NCBI GenBank assembly: GCA_023411575.1 | Contig: JAEYOP010000039.1 | Coordinates: 100,601-164,600, forward strand | Source: Bacillota bacterium | GTDB taxonomy: Bacteria > Bacillota > Clostridia > Acetivibrionales > DTU013 | Direction of reading: 5' to 3' | Length of the DNA stretch: 64,000 bases | In this document: positions 18,078 through 25,913 of the stretch, piece by piece | Numbering within the stretch: the stretch's first letter is position 1 | Layout: every line of letters begins with the position of its first letter | Notes under the pieces: model-generated | The model's database searches: none | What the model saw: the letters and a program-made list of their open reading frames with translations, nothing else | What the model was told of the DNA's origin: nothing | Made by a program: the position numbers and the translations under genes

Positions 18078-18812
18078 ATGAAAGTCCGGGCCACGGAGAT
18101 GAAGAACAGCTTCGGCCTGTATCTGAAAAAGTGCGAAGAGGAAGACATTTTCATTACGAAAAACGACCGGATCATCGCAAGACTCAGCAGATATGAGGAT
18201 CCTTCGGACGGATACCTGATGGTCAAGGAGGGCAGCGCCGCATACACCTATTCCGGGAAAAAGGTGACTTACGAGGAGTTCCTGAGAATTACCGAGGGGA
18301 ACGAGGAGCGGTACGAATACATCGACGGGGAGGTTTTTCTGCTCTCGTCCCCGGGCGTCCGGCACCAGGTGGTGCTGTCCAATATGATGCGGCGTATGTT
18401 CACATGGTTTGAGGGAAAGACCTGCCGCGTGTTTCCGGCGCCCTTTGACGTGACACTGTTAGGAGAAGAAGTCGGGAGCAAAAACGTCGTTCAGCCCGAC
18501 ATCTTGATCTCCTGCGACTACCGGGAGCAGAGGAACGAGAGGGATCGCTACACGGGGGTTCCCGCCCTGGTGGTCGAGATTACCTCTCCTCAGACCAGGA
18601 AACGCGACCATGCGAGAAAGCTAAAGGTCTATATGGACGGCGGCGTCTCGGAGTATTGGGTCGTCGATCCGCAAAAGCGGAACGTGGTCCAGTATTATTT
18701 TGCGGACAAGGAGCCGGTGGAACTGATTGTGCACAATCATCCGGACACAGTAAAATCGATTCATTTCAAGGGACTGGAGATCAGCACGGAGGATATATTC
18801 AGGGACGACTGA
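18078..18812 (+). CDS. Uma2-family PD-(D/E)XK nuclease-like protein with N-terminal Phd/YefM antitoxin domain
   Basis: A 244-residue protein with two parts. Residues 1-45 (MKVRATEMKNSFGLYL, then DIFITKNDRIIARLSRYED) match the DNA-binding fold of Phd/YefM antitoxins. Residues 65-244 match the Uma2 (DUF820) family: YEYIDGEVFLL, RHQVV, the catalytic-type QPDILI and VVEITSP, and the conserved DHARKLKVYMDGG and EYWVVDP. Uma2 proteins have a restriction-enzyme-like core, but their biological role is not established. The start is the ATG at 18078, 8 bases after GGGAGG; an earlier in-frame codon at 18054 has no ribosome site. No toxin gene flanks it: it lies between an ABC operon and convergent argH. 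DNA binding by the fused antitoxin-like head suggests autoregulation, which is inference. Confidence 0.85.
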   Translation: MKVRATEMKNSFGLYLKKCEEEDIFITKNDRIIARLSRYEDPSDGYLMVKEGSAAYTYSGKKVTYEEFLRITEGNEERYEYIDGEVFLLSSPGVRHQVVLSNMMRRMFTWFEGKTCRVFPAPFDVTLLGEEVGSKNVVQPDILISCDYREQRNERDRYTGVPALVVEITSPQTRKRDHARKLKVYMDGGVSEYWVVDPQKRNVVQYYFADKEPVELIVHNHPDTVKSIHFKGLEISTEDIFRDD

Positions 18813-18842
18813 TACCATGGAACCGCCTTGTTCAGTTTTGCC

Positions 18843-20219
18843 TTACAAGCTTTCAACAAAGCGGCGGCCGCCGTCGATTGCCGCCTTGACGCTTTCTTCC
18901 GCGGGGCCTCCGGGAAGCTTCCGGCCGGAGACACATTTCTCCAGGCTGATCTCTGAATAGACGTCCTGTTCGATTTTATCGGAAAACTGTCGGAACTCTT
19001 CCATTGTCAGTTCTTCTATAGCCTTGCTGTTATGGATGCAGTACAGCACCATTTTGCCGATGATCTCATGGGCGCTGCGGAAGGGAATCCCTTTTTTGAC
19101 CAGATAGTCCGCTACGTCGGTGGCGTTTGTAAAGCCGCCCTGCGCCGCCTTGTACATGGCTTCCTTCCGGATCTTCATGGTCGCCAGCATTTTCGTAAAT
19201 ACGGGCAGACACATCTTTACGGTATCCACCGCATCGAAGATGGCTTCCTTATCTTCCTGCATATCCTTGTTATAGGCCAGCGGGAGAGATTTCATCATGC
19301 TGAGCAGCGTCATCAGATCGCCGTATGCCCGGCCTGCTTTACCCCGGACAAGCTCGGCCACGTCCGGGTTTTTCTTCTGGGGCATGATGCTGCTGCCGGT
19401 GCTGAACGCATCGTCCATTTCCACAAAAGAAAACTCTCCGGAGGACCAGAGAATCATTTCCTCGCTGAACCGGCTCAGGTGCATCATGGTCATGGAAATG
19501 CAGGAGGCCAGCTCTATCGCGAAATCCCTGTCGCTTACGCCGTCCAGGCTGTTTTCGGTAATAGCGGCAAAGCCCAGCTTATCGGCCACAAACTGCCGGT
19601 CCAGCGGATAGGTGGTGCCTGCAAGCGCACCGGAGCCGAGGGGCATGACATCCATGCGTTTATAGCAGTCGTCCAGTCGGCCGATATCGCGGCGGAACAT
19701 CTGGAAATAGGCCATCAGGTGATGGGCGAGGGTAATGGGCTGCGCCCTTTGCAGATGCGTATAACCCGGCAGGATCGTTTGGAGGTGCTGCCCGGATAGA
19801 TCCAGCAGGGTTTTCAGCAATTCCGCCAGCATTTCTTTTATGGCTCTCGTCTCCACCTTCAGGTACATGCGGATGTCCAGAGCCACCTGGTCATTGCGGC
19901 TCCTGCCGGTGTGCAGGCGCTTTCCGGTATCGCCGATGCGGCTGATCAGGATCTTTTCCACATTCATATGGATATCTTCCGCATCGATCTCAAATTCCAC
20001 CTTGCCGGCTTCGATATCCCGCAGGATTTCCAAAAGGGCCGTGCAAATGATCTTTGCGTCTTCAACGGGAATAATGCCGCATTTCCCGAGCATTTCCGCA
20101 TGGGCGACGCTCCCTTCGATATCCTGCCGGTACATCCTGGAATCGAACCGGATGGAGGAATTGAAATCGTCCACGGATTTATCGGTGCTGGCAGCAAACC
20201 TGCCTCCCCAGAGTTTCAT
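18843..20219 (-). CDS. argH: Argininosuccinate lyase
   Basis: A 458-residue cytoplasmic enzyme that splits argininosuccinate to arginine and fumarate, the last step of arginine synthesis. It begins MKLWGGRF, shows HTGRSRNDQ, has TYPLDR and the family signature GSSIMPQKKNPD with the catalytic Ser loop, and is of the usual length. The start ATG is at 20219. It follows argG on the same strand with a 114-bp gap, forming an argGH pair. Regulation is probably from the argG promoter with its ARG boxes. It converges on the Phd-Uma2 gene with only 30 bp between stops. Identification is secure. Confidence 0.98.
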   Translation of the reverse strand: MKLWGGRFAASTDKSVDDFNSSIRFDSRMYRQDIEGSVAHAEMLGKCGIIPVEDAKIICTALLEILRDIEAGKVEFEIDAEDIHMNVEKILISRIGDTGKRLHTGRSRNDQVALDIRMYLKVETRAIKEMLAELLKTLLDLSGQHLQTILPGYTHLQRAQPITLAHHLMAYFQMFRRDIGRLDDCYKRMDVMPLGSGALAGTTYPLDRQFVADKLGFAAITENSLDGVSDRDFAIELASCISMTMMHLSRFSEEMILWSSGEFSFVEMDDAFSTGSSIMPQKKNPDVAELVRGKAGRAYGDLMTLLSMMKSLPLAYNKDMQEDKEAIFDAVDTVKMCLPVFTKMLATMKIRKEAMYKAAQGGFTNATDVADYLVKKGIPFRSAHEIIGKMVLYCIHNSKAIEELTMEEFRQFSDKIEQDVYSEISLEKCVSGRKLPGGPAEESVKAAIDGGRRFVESL

Positions 20220-20333
20220 AGGCTTAACCTCTCAATTGATATAGTTGGGAACAAAATAGTCGGCAAAGGGAAAGCCTGCTATTGAGGCTTTCCCCTCTTC
20301 TTTCCCCTGTTGCTTTTTTGCAAATAGTTCAAG

Positions 20334-21551
20334 TTATTTGCCCTGCTGCTGTTCCATCATGAGGGACCGGACCTTGATCGGCAGGCCGAACAGGTTGATG
20401 AAGCCCTCTGCGTCCTTTTGGTTGTAGACGGCGTCCCGTCCGAAGGTGGAAAGCTCTTCGCTGTACAGCGAATACGGGGACTGAGCGCCCGCAGGCATGC
20501 AGTTGCCCTTATAAAGCTTCATGCGCACGGTACCGGTAACGTTCTGCTGCGTGCTGTCGACAAAAGCGGAAAGGGCTTCCCTCAGCGGGGTGTACCATTG
20601 TCCGAAGTATACCAGCTCCGCAAACCTCTGGGAGACGACATCCTTGTAGTGCAGCGTATCGCGGTCCAGGCAGAGCAGCTCGAGTTCCCTGTGGGCAGCG
20701 TACAGGATGGTTCCGCCGGGGGTTTCGTAAACGCCCCTGGATTTCATGCCGACGAGCCGGTTTTCCACCATGTCGATGATGCCGACGCCGTTGGCTCCGC
20801 CAAGCTTGTTCAGCGTTTCGATCAGTTCGATGGGACCGTATCCGACTCCATCGATTTTCTTCGGGATCCCCTTTTCAAAGGTAATTTCAACATAAGTCGG
20901 CTTGTCGGGCGCTTTTTCCGGGGGAACCATCAGCTTGAGCAGCTTGTCGTACTGCGGTTCGTTCCAGGGATTCTCCAGGTCCTGGCCCTCGTGGCTCAGG
21001 TGCCACAGGTTCCTGTCCATGCTGTAGTTGTCTTTTTTGGTGACCGGTATCGGAATATTTCTGGCGGTTGCATAATCAATGGCATCCTCTCTGGACTTGA
21101 TATCCCAGATCCTCCACGGAGCGATGATCTTGAGGTGAGGCGCCAGGGCTTTCACCGTGAGCTCGAAGCGGACCTGGTCGTTGCCTTTTCCGGTTGCGCC
21201 GTGGCAGATGGCGGTTGCGCCTTCCTTCAGGGCGATTTCCACCAGCCTTTTTGCAATGATCGGCCTTGCGAAGGACGTGCCCAGCAGGTACTTGCCCTCA
21301 TAAACCGCGTTTGCCTTTACGGTGGGGTAAATGAAATCCGTGATGAATTCTTCCCGGAGATCTTCGATGTATATTTTGCTCGCGCCGGTTTTGATGGCCT
21401 TTTCATTCAGCGGCGCCAGTTCTTCGCCCTGTCCTACGTCGCCTGCCATGGCGATGACTTCGTAATCGTAATTTTCCTTCAGCCAAGGGATGATAATGGA
21501 TGTATCCAGGCCGCCCGAATAGGCAAGTACCACTTTTTCCTTCTGACTCAT
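20334..21551 (-). CDS. argG: Argininosuccinate synthase
   Basis: A 405-residue enzyme that joins citrulline and aspartate with ATP. It has the N-type ATP pyrophosphatase loop AYSGGLDTSI near the start, then GDVGQGEEL, ATGKGNDQVRFE and YGPIELIETLNKLGG, all family landmarks, and the expected length. The start ATG is at 21551, preceded on its strand by GGAGGAA. It is transcribed divergently from ruvC. Its upstream region holds a TATAAT and two probable ARG boxes, so repression by an ArgR/AhrC protein with arginine is likely. Confidence 0.98.
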   Translation of the reverse strand: MSQKEKVVLAYSGGLDTSIIIPWLKENYDYEVIAMAGDVGQGEELAPLNEKAIKTGASKIYIEDLREEFITDFIYPTVKANAVYEGKYLLGTSFARPIIAKRLVEIALKEGATAICHGATGKGNDQVRFELTVKALAPHLKIIAPWRIWDIKSREDAIDYATARNIPIPVTKKDNYSMDRNLWHLSHEGQDLENPWNEPQYDKLLKLMVPPEKAPDKPTYVEITFEKGIPKKIDGVGYGPIELIETLNKLGGANGVGIIDMVENRLVGMKSRGVYETPGGTILYAAHRELELLCLDRDTLHYKDVVSQRFAELVYFGQWYTPLREALSAFVDSTQQNVTGTVRMKLYKGNCMPAGAQSPYSLYSEELSTFGRDAVYNQKDAEGFINLFGLPIKVRSLMMEQQQGK

Positions 21552-21612
21552 ACAAATTCCTCCACAACTATGCTAAAATGTTCACAAGTACTATTTTAAC
21601 GAATTTTTACTG

Positions 21613-21662
21613 ATTATACAACAGAACGCATAATTATGCAATATTATTTATAAATATTCAAA
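21613..21662 (-). promoter_or_regulatory. argG promoter with two tandem ARG-box-like sites
   Basis: On the minus strand TATAAT (plus 21613-21618) lies 17 bp from TTGCAT (21636-21641). An 18-bp ARG-box-like site at 21625-21642 has the perfect core GCATAATTATGC and covers the -35. A second at 21645-21662 ends in ATATTCAAA. The centres are 20 bp apart, close to two helical turns, as usual for ArgR/AhrC operators. Confidence 0.7.
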
Positions 21663-21695
21663 ACATTTTAGGCGTTGGGCCAGGGGCGGGTACAA

Positions 21696-22187
21696 ATGAT
21701 TATTATGGGGATTGATCCTGGATTTGCAATTACAGGGTATGGTATAGTAAAATACGAGGGGAACAAATTTTCGGCAATAGAATACGGGGCGGTGCTCACC
21801 AAAGCCACTACGCCTTTCGCGGAGCGGCTTCTGCAGATGGACGGGGAGCTGACCGCCATCATAAACCGGTTCAAGCCGGAGGCCATTTCGGTGGAGGAGT
21901 TGTTCTTCAACAAGAATATCAAAACGGCCATCATGGCGGCCCATGGCAGGGGGATCGCCCTGGCGGCGGCGGCCAGGTCCGGAGCCGAGGTGTTCGAGTA
22001 TACGCCGCTTCAAGTGAAGCAGGCGGTCGTGGGCTACGGCAGGGCGGAGAAGGCGCAGGTGCAGCAGATGGTGAAGGTGATCCTGAACCTGCCGGCGATT
22101 CCGAAGCCGGACGACGTGGCGGATGCGCTGGCGATAGCGGTGTGCCACGGGCACTCGTGCAAGCTGGCGGGCCTGGGGCGGCGGTAG
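21696..22187 (+). CDS. ruvC: Holliday junction resolvase RuvC
   Basis: A 163-residue nuclease that cuts Holliday junctions after RuvAB branch migration. It opens MIIMGIDPG with the first catalytic Asp at residue 7, then has SVEELFF with an active-site Glu, AHGRG and KPDDVADALAIAVCH with further acidic residues. The start is the ATG at 21696, 5 bases after GGGGCGG; an in-frame TTG at 21675 is less suitable. It is first in a ruvC-ruvA-ruvB run with gaps near 50 bp and is divergent from argG. No LexA box is visible upstream. Confidence 0.97.
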   Translation: MIIMGIDPGFAITGYGIVKYEGNKFSAIEYGAVLTKATTPFAERLLQMDGELTAIINRFKPEAISVEELFFNKNIKTAIMAAHGRGIALAAAARSGAEVFEYTPLQVKQAVVGYGRAEKAQVQQMVKVILNLPAIPKPDDVADALAIAVCHGHSCKLAGLGRR

Positions 22188-22238
22188 GAGCGTTCGGATC
22201 AGAACAGAATAGTATTCACAAGAATGCGGAGGATGGAA

Positions 22239-22841
22239 ATGTACGCATATATAAGAGGAAAGCTTGAGGCCAAAGGCGGCGACTACATAATCATTGATGC
22301 GGGCGGAATAGGCTACAAGGTTTTTACATCCCTTTCCACCCTTGAGGCGGCGGGACAGACGGGCAATGAATTCAAGGCGTTTACCCACCTGTATGTCCGG
22401 GAGGACGTCATGAGCCTTTACGGGTTTGCCACGCAGGAAGAGCTGGGCATGTTCGAGCTGCTGCTGACCGTGTCGGGCGTCGGACCGAAGGCGGCGCTGG
22501 CGCTCCTTTCGGCGGTATCGCCCTCCAAGTTCGGTCTGGCCGTCATCACGGACGATGCGAAGACATTGACAAGAGCCCAGGGGATCGGCGCCAAAATGGC
22601 CCAGCGGATCATCCTGGAACTGAAGGACAAAATCAAGAAAGAACAGCTTGCGCTGAATACGGGCGCAGGCTTCGAAAAGGCGGCGGTCGGCGGAAATTCC
22701 AGACAGTCCGAAGCGATAAGCGCGCTGATGGTGCTGGGCTATACCATGGTGGAGGCAAACCGGGCGGTTGCCGCCGTATATTCGGAGGAGCTCGACCTGG
22801 AGTCGATCATCCGCAACGCGCTGAAGGGACTCATGCGGTAA
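22239..22841 (+). CDS. ruvA: Holliday junction branch migration protein RuvA
   Basis: A 200-residue DNA-binding subunit that holds the Holliday junction for the RuvB motor. It has the typical opening MYAYIRGKLEAK, the acidic-pin region LYVREDVMSLYGF, and two helix-hairpin-helix elements (LLTVSGVGPKAALALLS and RAQGIGAKMAQRIILELKDK). A flexible linker leads to a C-terminal RuvB-contact domain (SEAISALMVLGY). The start is the ATG at 22239 after GGAGG; the upstream in-frame ATGs at 22224 and 22233 overlap or lie beside that site. It sits between ruvC and ruvB. Confidence 0.97.
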   Translation: MYAYIRGKLEAKGGDYIIIDAGGIGYKVFTSLSTLEAAGQTGNEFKAFTHLYVREDVMSLYGFATQEELGMFELLLTVSGVGPKAALALLSAVSPSKFGLAVITDDAKTLTRAQGIGAKMAQRIILELKDKIKKEQLALNTGAGFEKAAVGGNSRQSEAISALMVLGYTMVEANRAVAAVYSEELDLESIIRNALKGLMR

Positions 22842-22888
22842 TCATATTATAGCGGATAATATACCAAAAACGGACGGGGGAAATACGG

Positions 22889-23920
22889 ATGGAGGAAGAA
22901 AGGCTGCTGGAGAGGGAGACCGTCGGCGAGGACATTGATGAGACCGGTCTCCGGCCCAGGAAATTCAATGAATATATAGGACAGACCAAAGTCAAGGAAA
23001 ACCTGAATATCTTTATCGAAGCCGCCAAAAGACGAAAGGAAGCGCTGGACCACGTCCTGCTCTACGGACCTCCGGGGCTTGGAAAGACAACGCTTGCGGG
23101 GATCATCGCGTCGGAGCTTGGCGCGAACCTGCGTATCACCTCCGGCCCCGCCATTGAAAAGCCGGGGGATCTGGCGGCGATTCTGACCAATCTGGGCAGC
23201 TTTGACGTTCTTTTTATCGACGAAATTCACCGCTTGAACCGGAGCGTCGAGGAAATCCTTTATCCCGCCATGGAGGACTATGCCCTGGACATCATCATCG
23301 GCAAAGGCCCCAGCGCCCGCTCGATCCGGCTGGACCTCCCGAAGTTCACCCTGGTCGGGGCGACCACCCGCGCAGGCCTGCTCACTTCGCCGCTCCGGGA
23401 CCGATTCGGCGTTATCAACCGCCTGGAAATGTACAACATCGATGAACTGACGCTCATAGTAAAGCGCTCGGCGGGCATACTGAACATTGAAATCGAAGAC
23501 AAGGGCGCAACGGAAATCGCGCGCCGTTCCAGGGGCACGCCGAGGATTGCCAACCGGCTTCTGAAAAGAGTAAGGGATTTCGCCCAGGTGAAAGCCGCGG
23601 GCGTTATCGACGAGGATGTGGCGGCAATGGCTTTGAGCGCCCTGGAGATCGATGGGATCGGCCTCGACATGACCGACCGGAATATGCTTCTGAGCATCAT
23701 CGAAAAGTTCGGAGGAGGGCCGGTGGGGCTTGACACCCTTGCCGCCTGCATCGGTGAGGAATCGGATACGATCGAGGACGTGTACGAGCCCTATCTGCTT
23801 CAACTTGGCTTTATCAATAAAACGCCGAGGGGCCGGATGACTACGAAGCTTGCCTATGAGCATCTTGGCGTGAAAATGAAGGGCGACTGGTACGAACAGG
23901 AGGAAATGAAACTCGAATGA
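22889..23920 (+). CDS. ruvB: Holliday junction branch migration helicase RuvB
   Basis: A 343-residue hexameric AAA+ motor that drives branch migration with RuvA. The opening LRPRKFNEYIGQ is family-typical, followed by Walker A GPPGLGKTT, Walker B LFIDEIHRL, sensor GATTRAG and the arginine-finger region SPLRDRFG. The C-terminal winged helix contains TPRGR, which contacts DNA. The start ATG at 22889 follows GGGGG. The last four bases overlap the queH start, so translation is probably coupled. Confidence 0.98.
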   Translation: MEEERLLERETVGEDIDETGLRPRKFNEYIGQTKVKENLNIFIEAAKRRKEALDHVLLYGPPGLGKTTLAGIIASELGANLRITSGPAIEKPGDLAAILTNLGSFDVLFIDEIHRLNRSVEEILYPAMEDYALDIIIGKGPSARSIRLDLPKFTLVGATTRAGLLTSPLRDRFGVINRLEMYNIDELTLIVKRSAGILNIEIEDKGATEIARRSRGTPRIANRLLKRVRDFAQVKAAGVIDEDVAAMALSALEIDGIGLDMTDRNMLLSIIEKFGGGPVGLDTLAACIGEESDTIEDVYEPYLLQLGFINKTPRGRMTTKLAYEHLGVKMKGDWYEQEEMKLE

Positions 23921-24438
23921 AGCTTCTGATGCACATGTGCTGTGCGCCGTGCTCCGTCTTTCCGCTGGCGCAGCTGCGGGAGGAGGGCATCGTACCGGAC
24001 GGCGTTTTCTTCAACCCCAATATCCATCCGGCCGAGGAGTTCCAGAGACGACGGGAGAACGTGGAAAAGCTGGCCGGGATAAAAGGCCTGAAGATAAGCT
24101 ATTTCGACGATTTCCGGCAGGACGTCTGGGAAAGCTTCGACGGAACCGGCGACGCCAGGTGTACCATGTGCTATGCGGTTCGTCTGGAGAAAGCGGCAGA
24201 GCTTGCCGCCGAGGGCGGATACGACGCCTTTACCACTTCGCTTCTCGTAAGTCCGTATCAAAAGCATGATCTTATAAAGCAACTCGGAGAGAAATTTGCC
24301 GAAAAAGCCGGCGTGAAATTTTTCTACAGGGACTTCCGTCCCGGCTTCCGTCAGGGCCAGCAGGAGGCGAAGGAGCTAGGGCTTTACCGCCAGAAATACT
24401 GCGGCTGCATTATTTCATATAATAGTCGGGGAAATTGA
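23917..24438 (+). CDS. queH: Epoxyqueuosine reductase QueH
   Basis: A 173-residue enzyme of the former DUF208 family, the oxygen-independent alternative to QueG for the last step of queuosine tRNA modification. The Cys ligands expected for its iron-sulfur cluster and metal are present: MCCAPC at residues 7-12, RCTMCY in the middle and YCGC near the end. Other family landmarks are FNPNIHPAEEF, TSLLVSPYQKH and FYRDFRPGFR. It overlaps ruvB by ATGA and is of normal length. The link to recombination genes is positional. Its presence favours an anaerobic Clostridia-like host. Confidence 0.93.
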   Translation: MKLLMHMCCAPCSVFPLAQLREEGIVPDGVFFNPNIHPAEEFQRRRENVEKLAGIKGLKISYFDDFRQDVWESFDGTGDARCTMCYAVRLEKAAELAAEGGYDAFTTSLLVSPYQKHDLIKQLGEKFAEKAGVKFFYRDFRPGFRQGQQEAKELGLYRQKYCGCIISYNSRGN

Positions 24439-24500
24439 CGCAATATGGACGGAACGAAAACGGACCGCCTTGAACTCATCAGGAAATACCGAACATATGT

Positions 24501-24529
24501 TTGATTTTTTGCCGGGGAAGGGATATAAT
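24501..24529 (+). promoter_or_regulatory. Promoter TTGATT-17-TATAAT
   Basis: TTGATT at 24501-24506 and TATAAT at 24524-24529 with a 17-bp spacer, 43 bp before the radical SAM start codon. Confidence 0.7.
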
Positions 24530-24571
24530 ATAGCCATAAGGTTGCACTGTTTACGCATTGAGGTGGATCGG

Positions 24572-25804
24572 ATGGCTTATTTTATTATCGATAACCCCAT
24601 ATCGGCAGAAAACAATATCGCTCGGATGAGGGAAGACGCAAGATATGAGATCGCCGATGACACGCACCCGGAAGAGGAGTGTCCTCTTGATATGGAAAAA
24701 ATCGGTGCGATCCGGTCCCCGAAGGCGCTTCCGAAAGTGCCGAAAATGTTTTTGTCGAACAATTGCATCTTCAATTGCGCATACTGCAACTGCCGGACCG
24801 GCAACGACGAGAACAGGCGGTACTGCAACAATCCCAGGGAACTGGCCAGAATGGCGGTCGACCAATCCGTAAGAAATAGGCATGGCGTCTTTATCACTTC
24901 CGCAATTCATAAAAATCCGGATTATACGGAAGAATTGATTATCGAGACAATGAAGGTCATGCGTAATGAATTGGGCTACAACGGCTACATACACGCAAAG
25001 GTCATGCCTGGAACAGATCCTTTGCTGATCCGGCAGGCGGGGCTTTATGCGGACAGACTGAGCGTGAATATCGAGGTTGCCCGGAGCGAAGGCTATAAAA
25101 AGCTGGCAAGACAGAAAACCAAGGAGAACATTTTAACGCCCATGCAGCAGATCAGCGATCTGATCAAGGCGGCAAAAACGGAAAAGGGCGGGACGAGGCG
25201 GAAATTTGCGGTTTCCCAGACTACCCAGCTTATGGCCGGAAGCACCGGGGAAGACGACCGTACCATTATGATTCTGGCAAAAGCCCTCTATCGGAAATAT
25301 GGCTTGAAAAGGGTATACTACACGCCGTTTCAGTACAGACATGAGGCCAAAGGATACGACCTTCCGTTTACAACCACTCCGGCATGGCGGGTCCGCCGCC
25401 TGTACCAGGCGGACAGGCTGCAGCAATTGTACGGCTTCGCCCCGGATGAGATAACGCCGGAGCAGGAGCCCAACCTGGCTGCCGACATGGATCCCAAGGC
25501 AGCCTGGGCGTTGCGGAACCTGCATTTGTTCCCGGTAGAGGTGAACAAGGCGGATTTTGAAATGCTGATAAGAGTGCCCGGCATCGGGATAACCTATGCG
25601 AGGAGAATAATACAGGCCAGGACTTACTGCAATATCACCCACGATATCCTCAAAAAGATCGGAATTCCGCTGAAAAAGAGCGGCTGTTTCATAACCTGCC
25701 AGGGCAGATACATCGGAGAAGGCGCTTTCAACGAAATCTCTATGCGCCTTCTGTTGTCCGACACCAATGATGCCCGTTTTTCTCTTTTGTTACAAAACGG
25801 TTAA
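24572..25804 (+). CDS. Radical SAM protein, putative DNA modification/repair type
   Basis: A 410-residue enzyme. The CX3CX2C cluster motif is Cys65, Cys69 and Cys72 in NNCIFNCAYC, the variant spacing standard for radical SAM enzymes. A TIM-barrel-like body follows, with NIEVARSEGYKKLARQKTKEN. A C-terminal helix-hairpin-helix (EMLIRVPGIGITYARRI) suggests DNA contact. This matches a clostridial family annotated as putative DNA modification/repair radical SAM protein, distantly related to spore photoproduct lyase. Its usual partner, a uracil-DNA-glycosylase-like protein, is not seen next to it. The start is the ATG at 24572, 5 bases after GAGGTGG; the upstream in-frame extension has no ribosome site. 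Its own promoter lies at 24501-24529. The exact reaction is unknown. Confidence 0.85.
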   Translation: MAYFIIDNPISAENNIARMREDARYEIADDTHPEEECPLDMEKIGAIRSPKALPKVPKMFLSNNCIFNCAYCNCRTGNDENRRYCNNPRELARMAVDQSVRNRHGVFITSAIHKNPDYTEELIIETMKVMRNELGYNGYIHAKVMPGTDPLLIRQAGLYADRLSVNIEVARSEGYKKLARQKTKENILTPMQQISDLIKAAKTEKGGTRRKFAVSQTTQLMAGSTGEDDRTIMILAKALYRKYGLKRVYYTPFQYRHEAKGYDLPFTTTPAWRVRRLYQADRLQQLYGFAPDEITPEQEPNLAADMDPKAAWALRNLHLFPVEVNKADFEMLIRVPGIGITYARRIIQARTYCNITHDILKKIGIPLKKSGCFITCQGRYIGEGAFNEISMRLLLSDTNDARFSLLLQNG

Positions 25805-25913
25805 AGAATGATGAAAATGTAGGGAAAACAGCCAAAATTGTCGAAATAGTATGTGAATCCACAGGGTAAGTTTGGAAACCGATCATAAGTGGAGCATACA
25901 TGGGGTGCATTCG

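Noticed and set aside
19032..19799. 255-codon plus-strand frame opposite argH
   Set aside because: It is a shadow of a certain argH gene with no own start signals.
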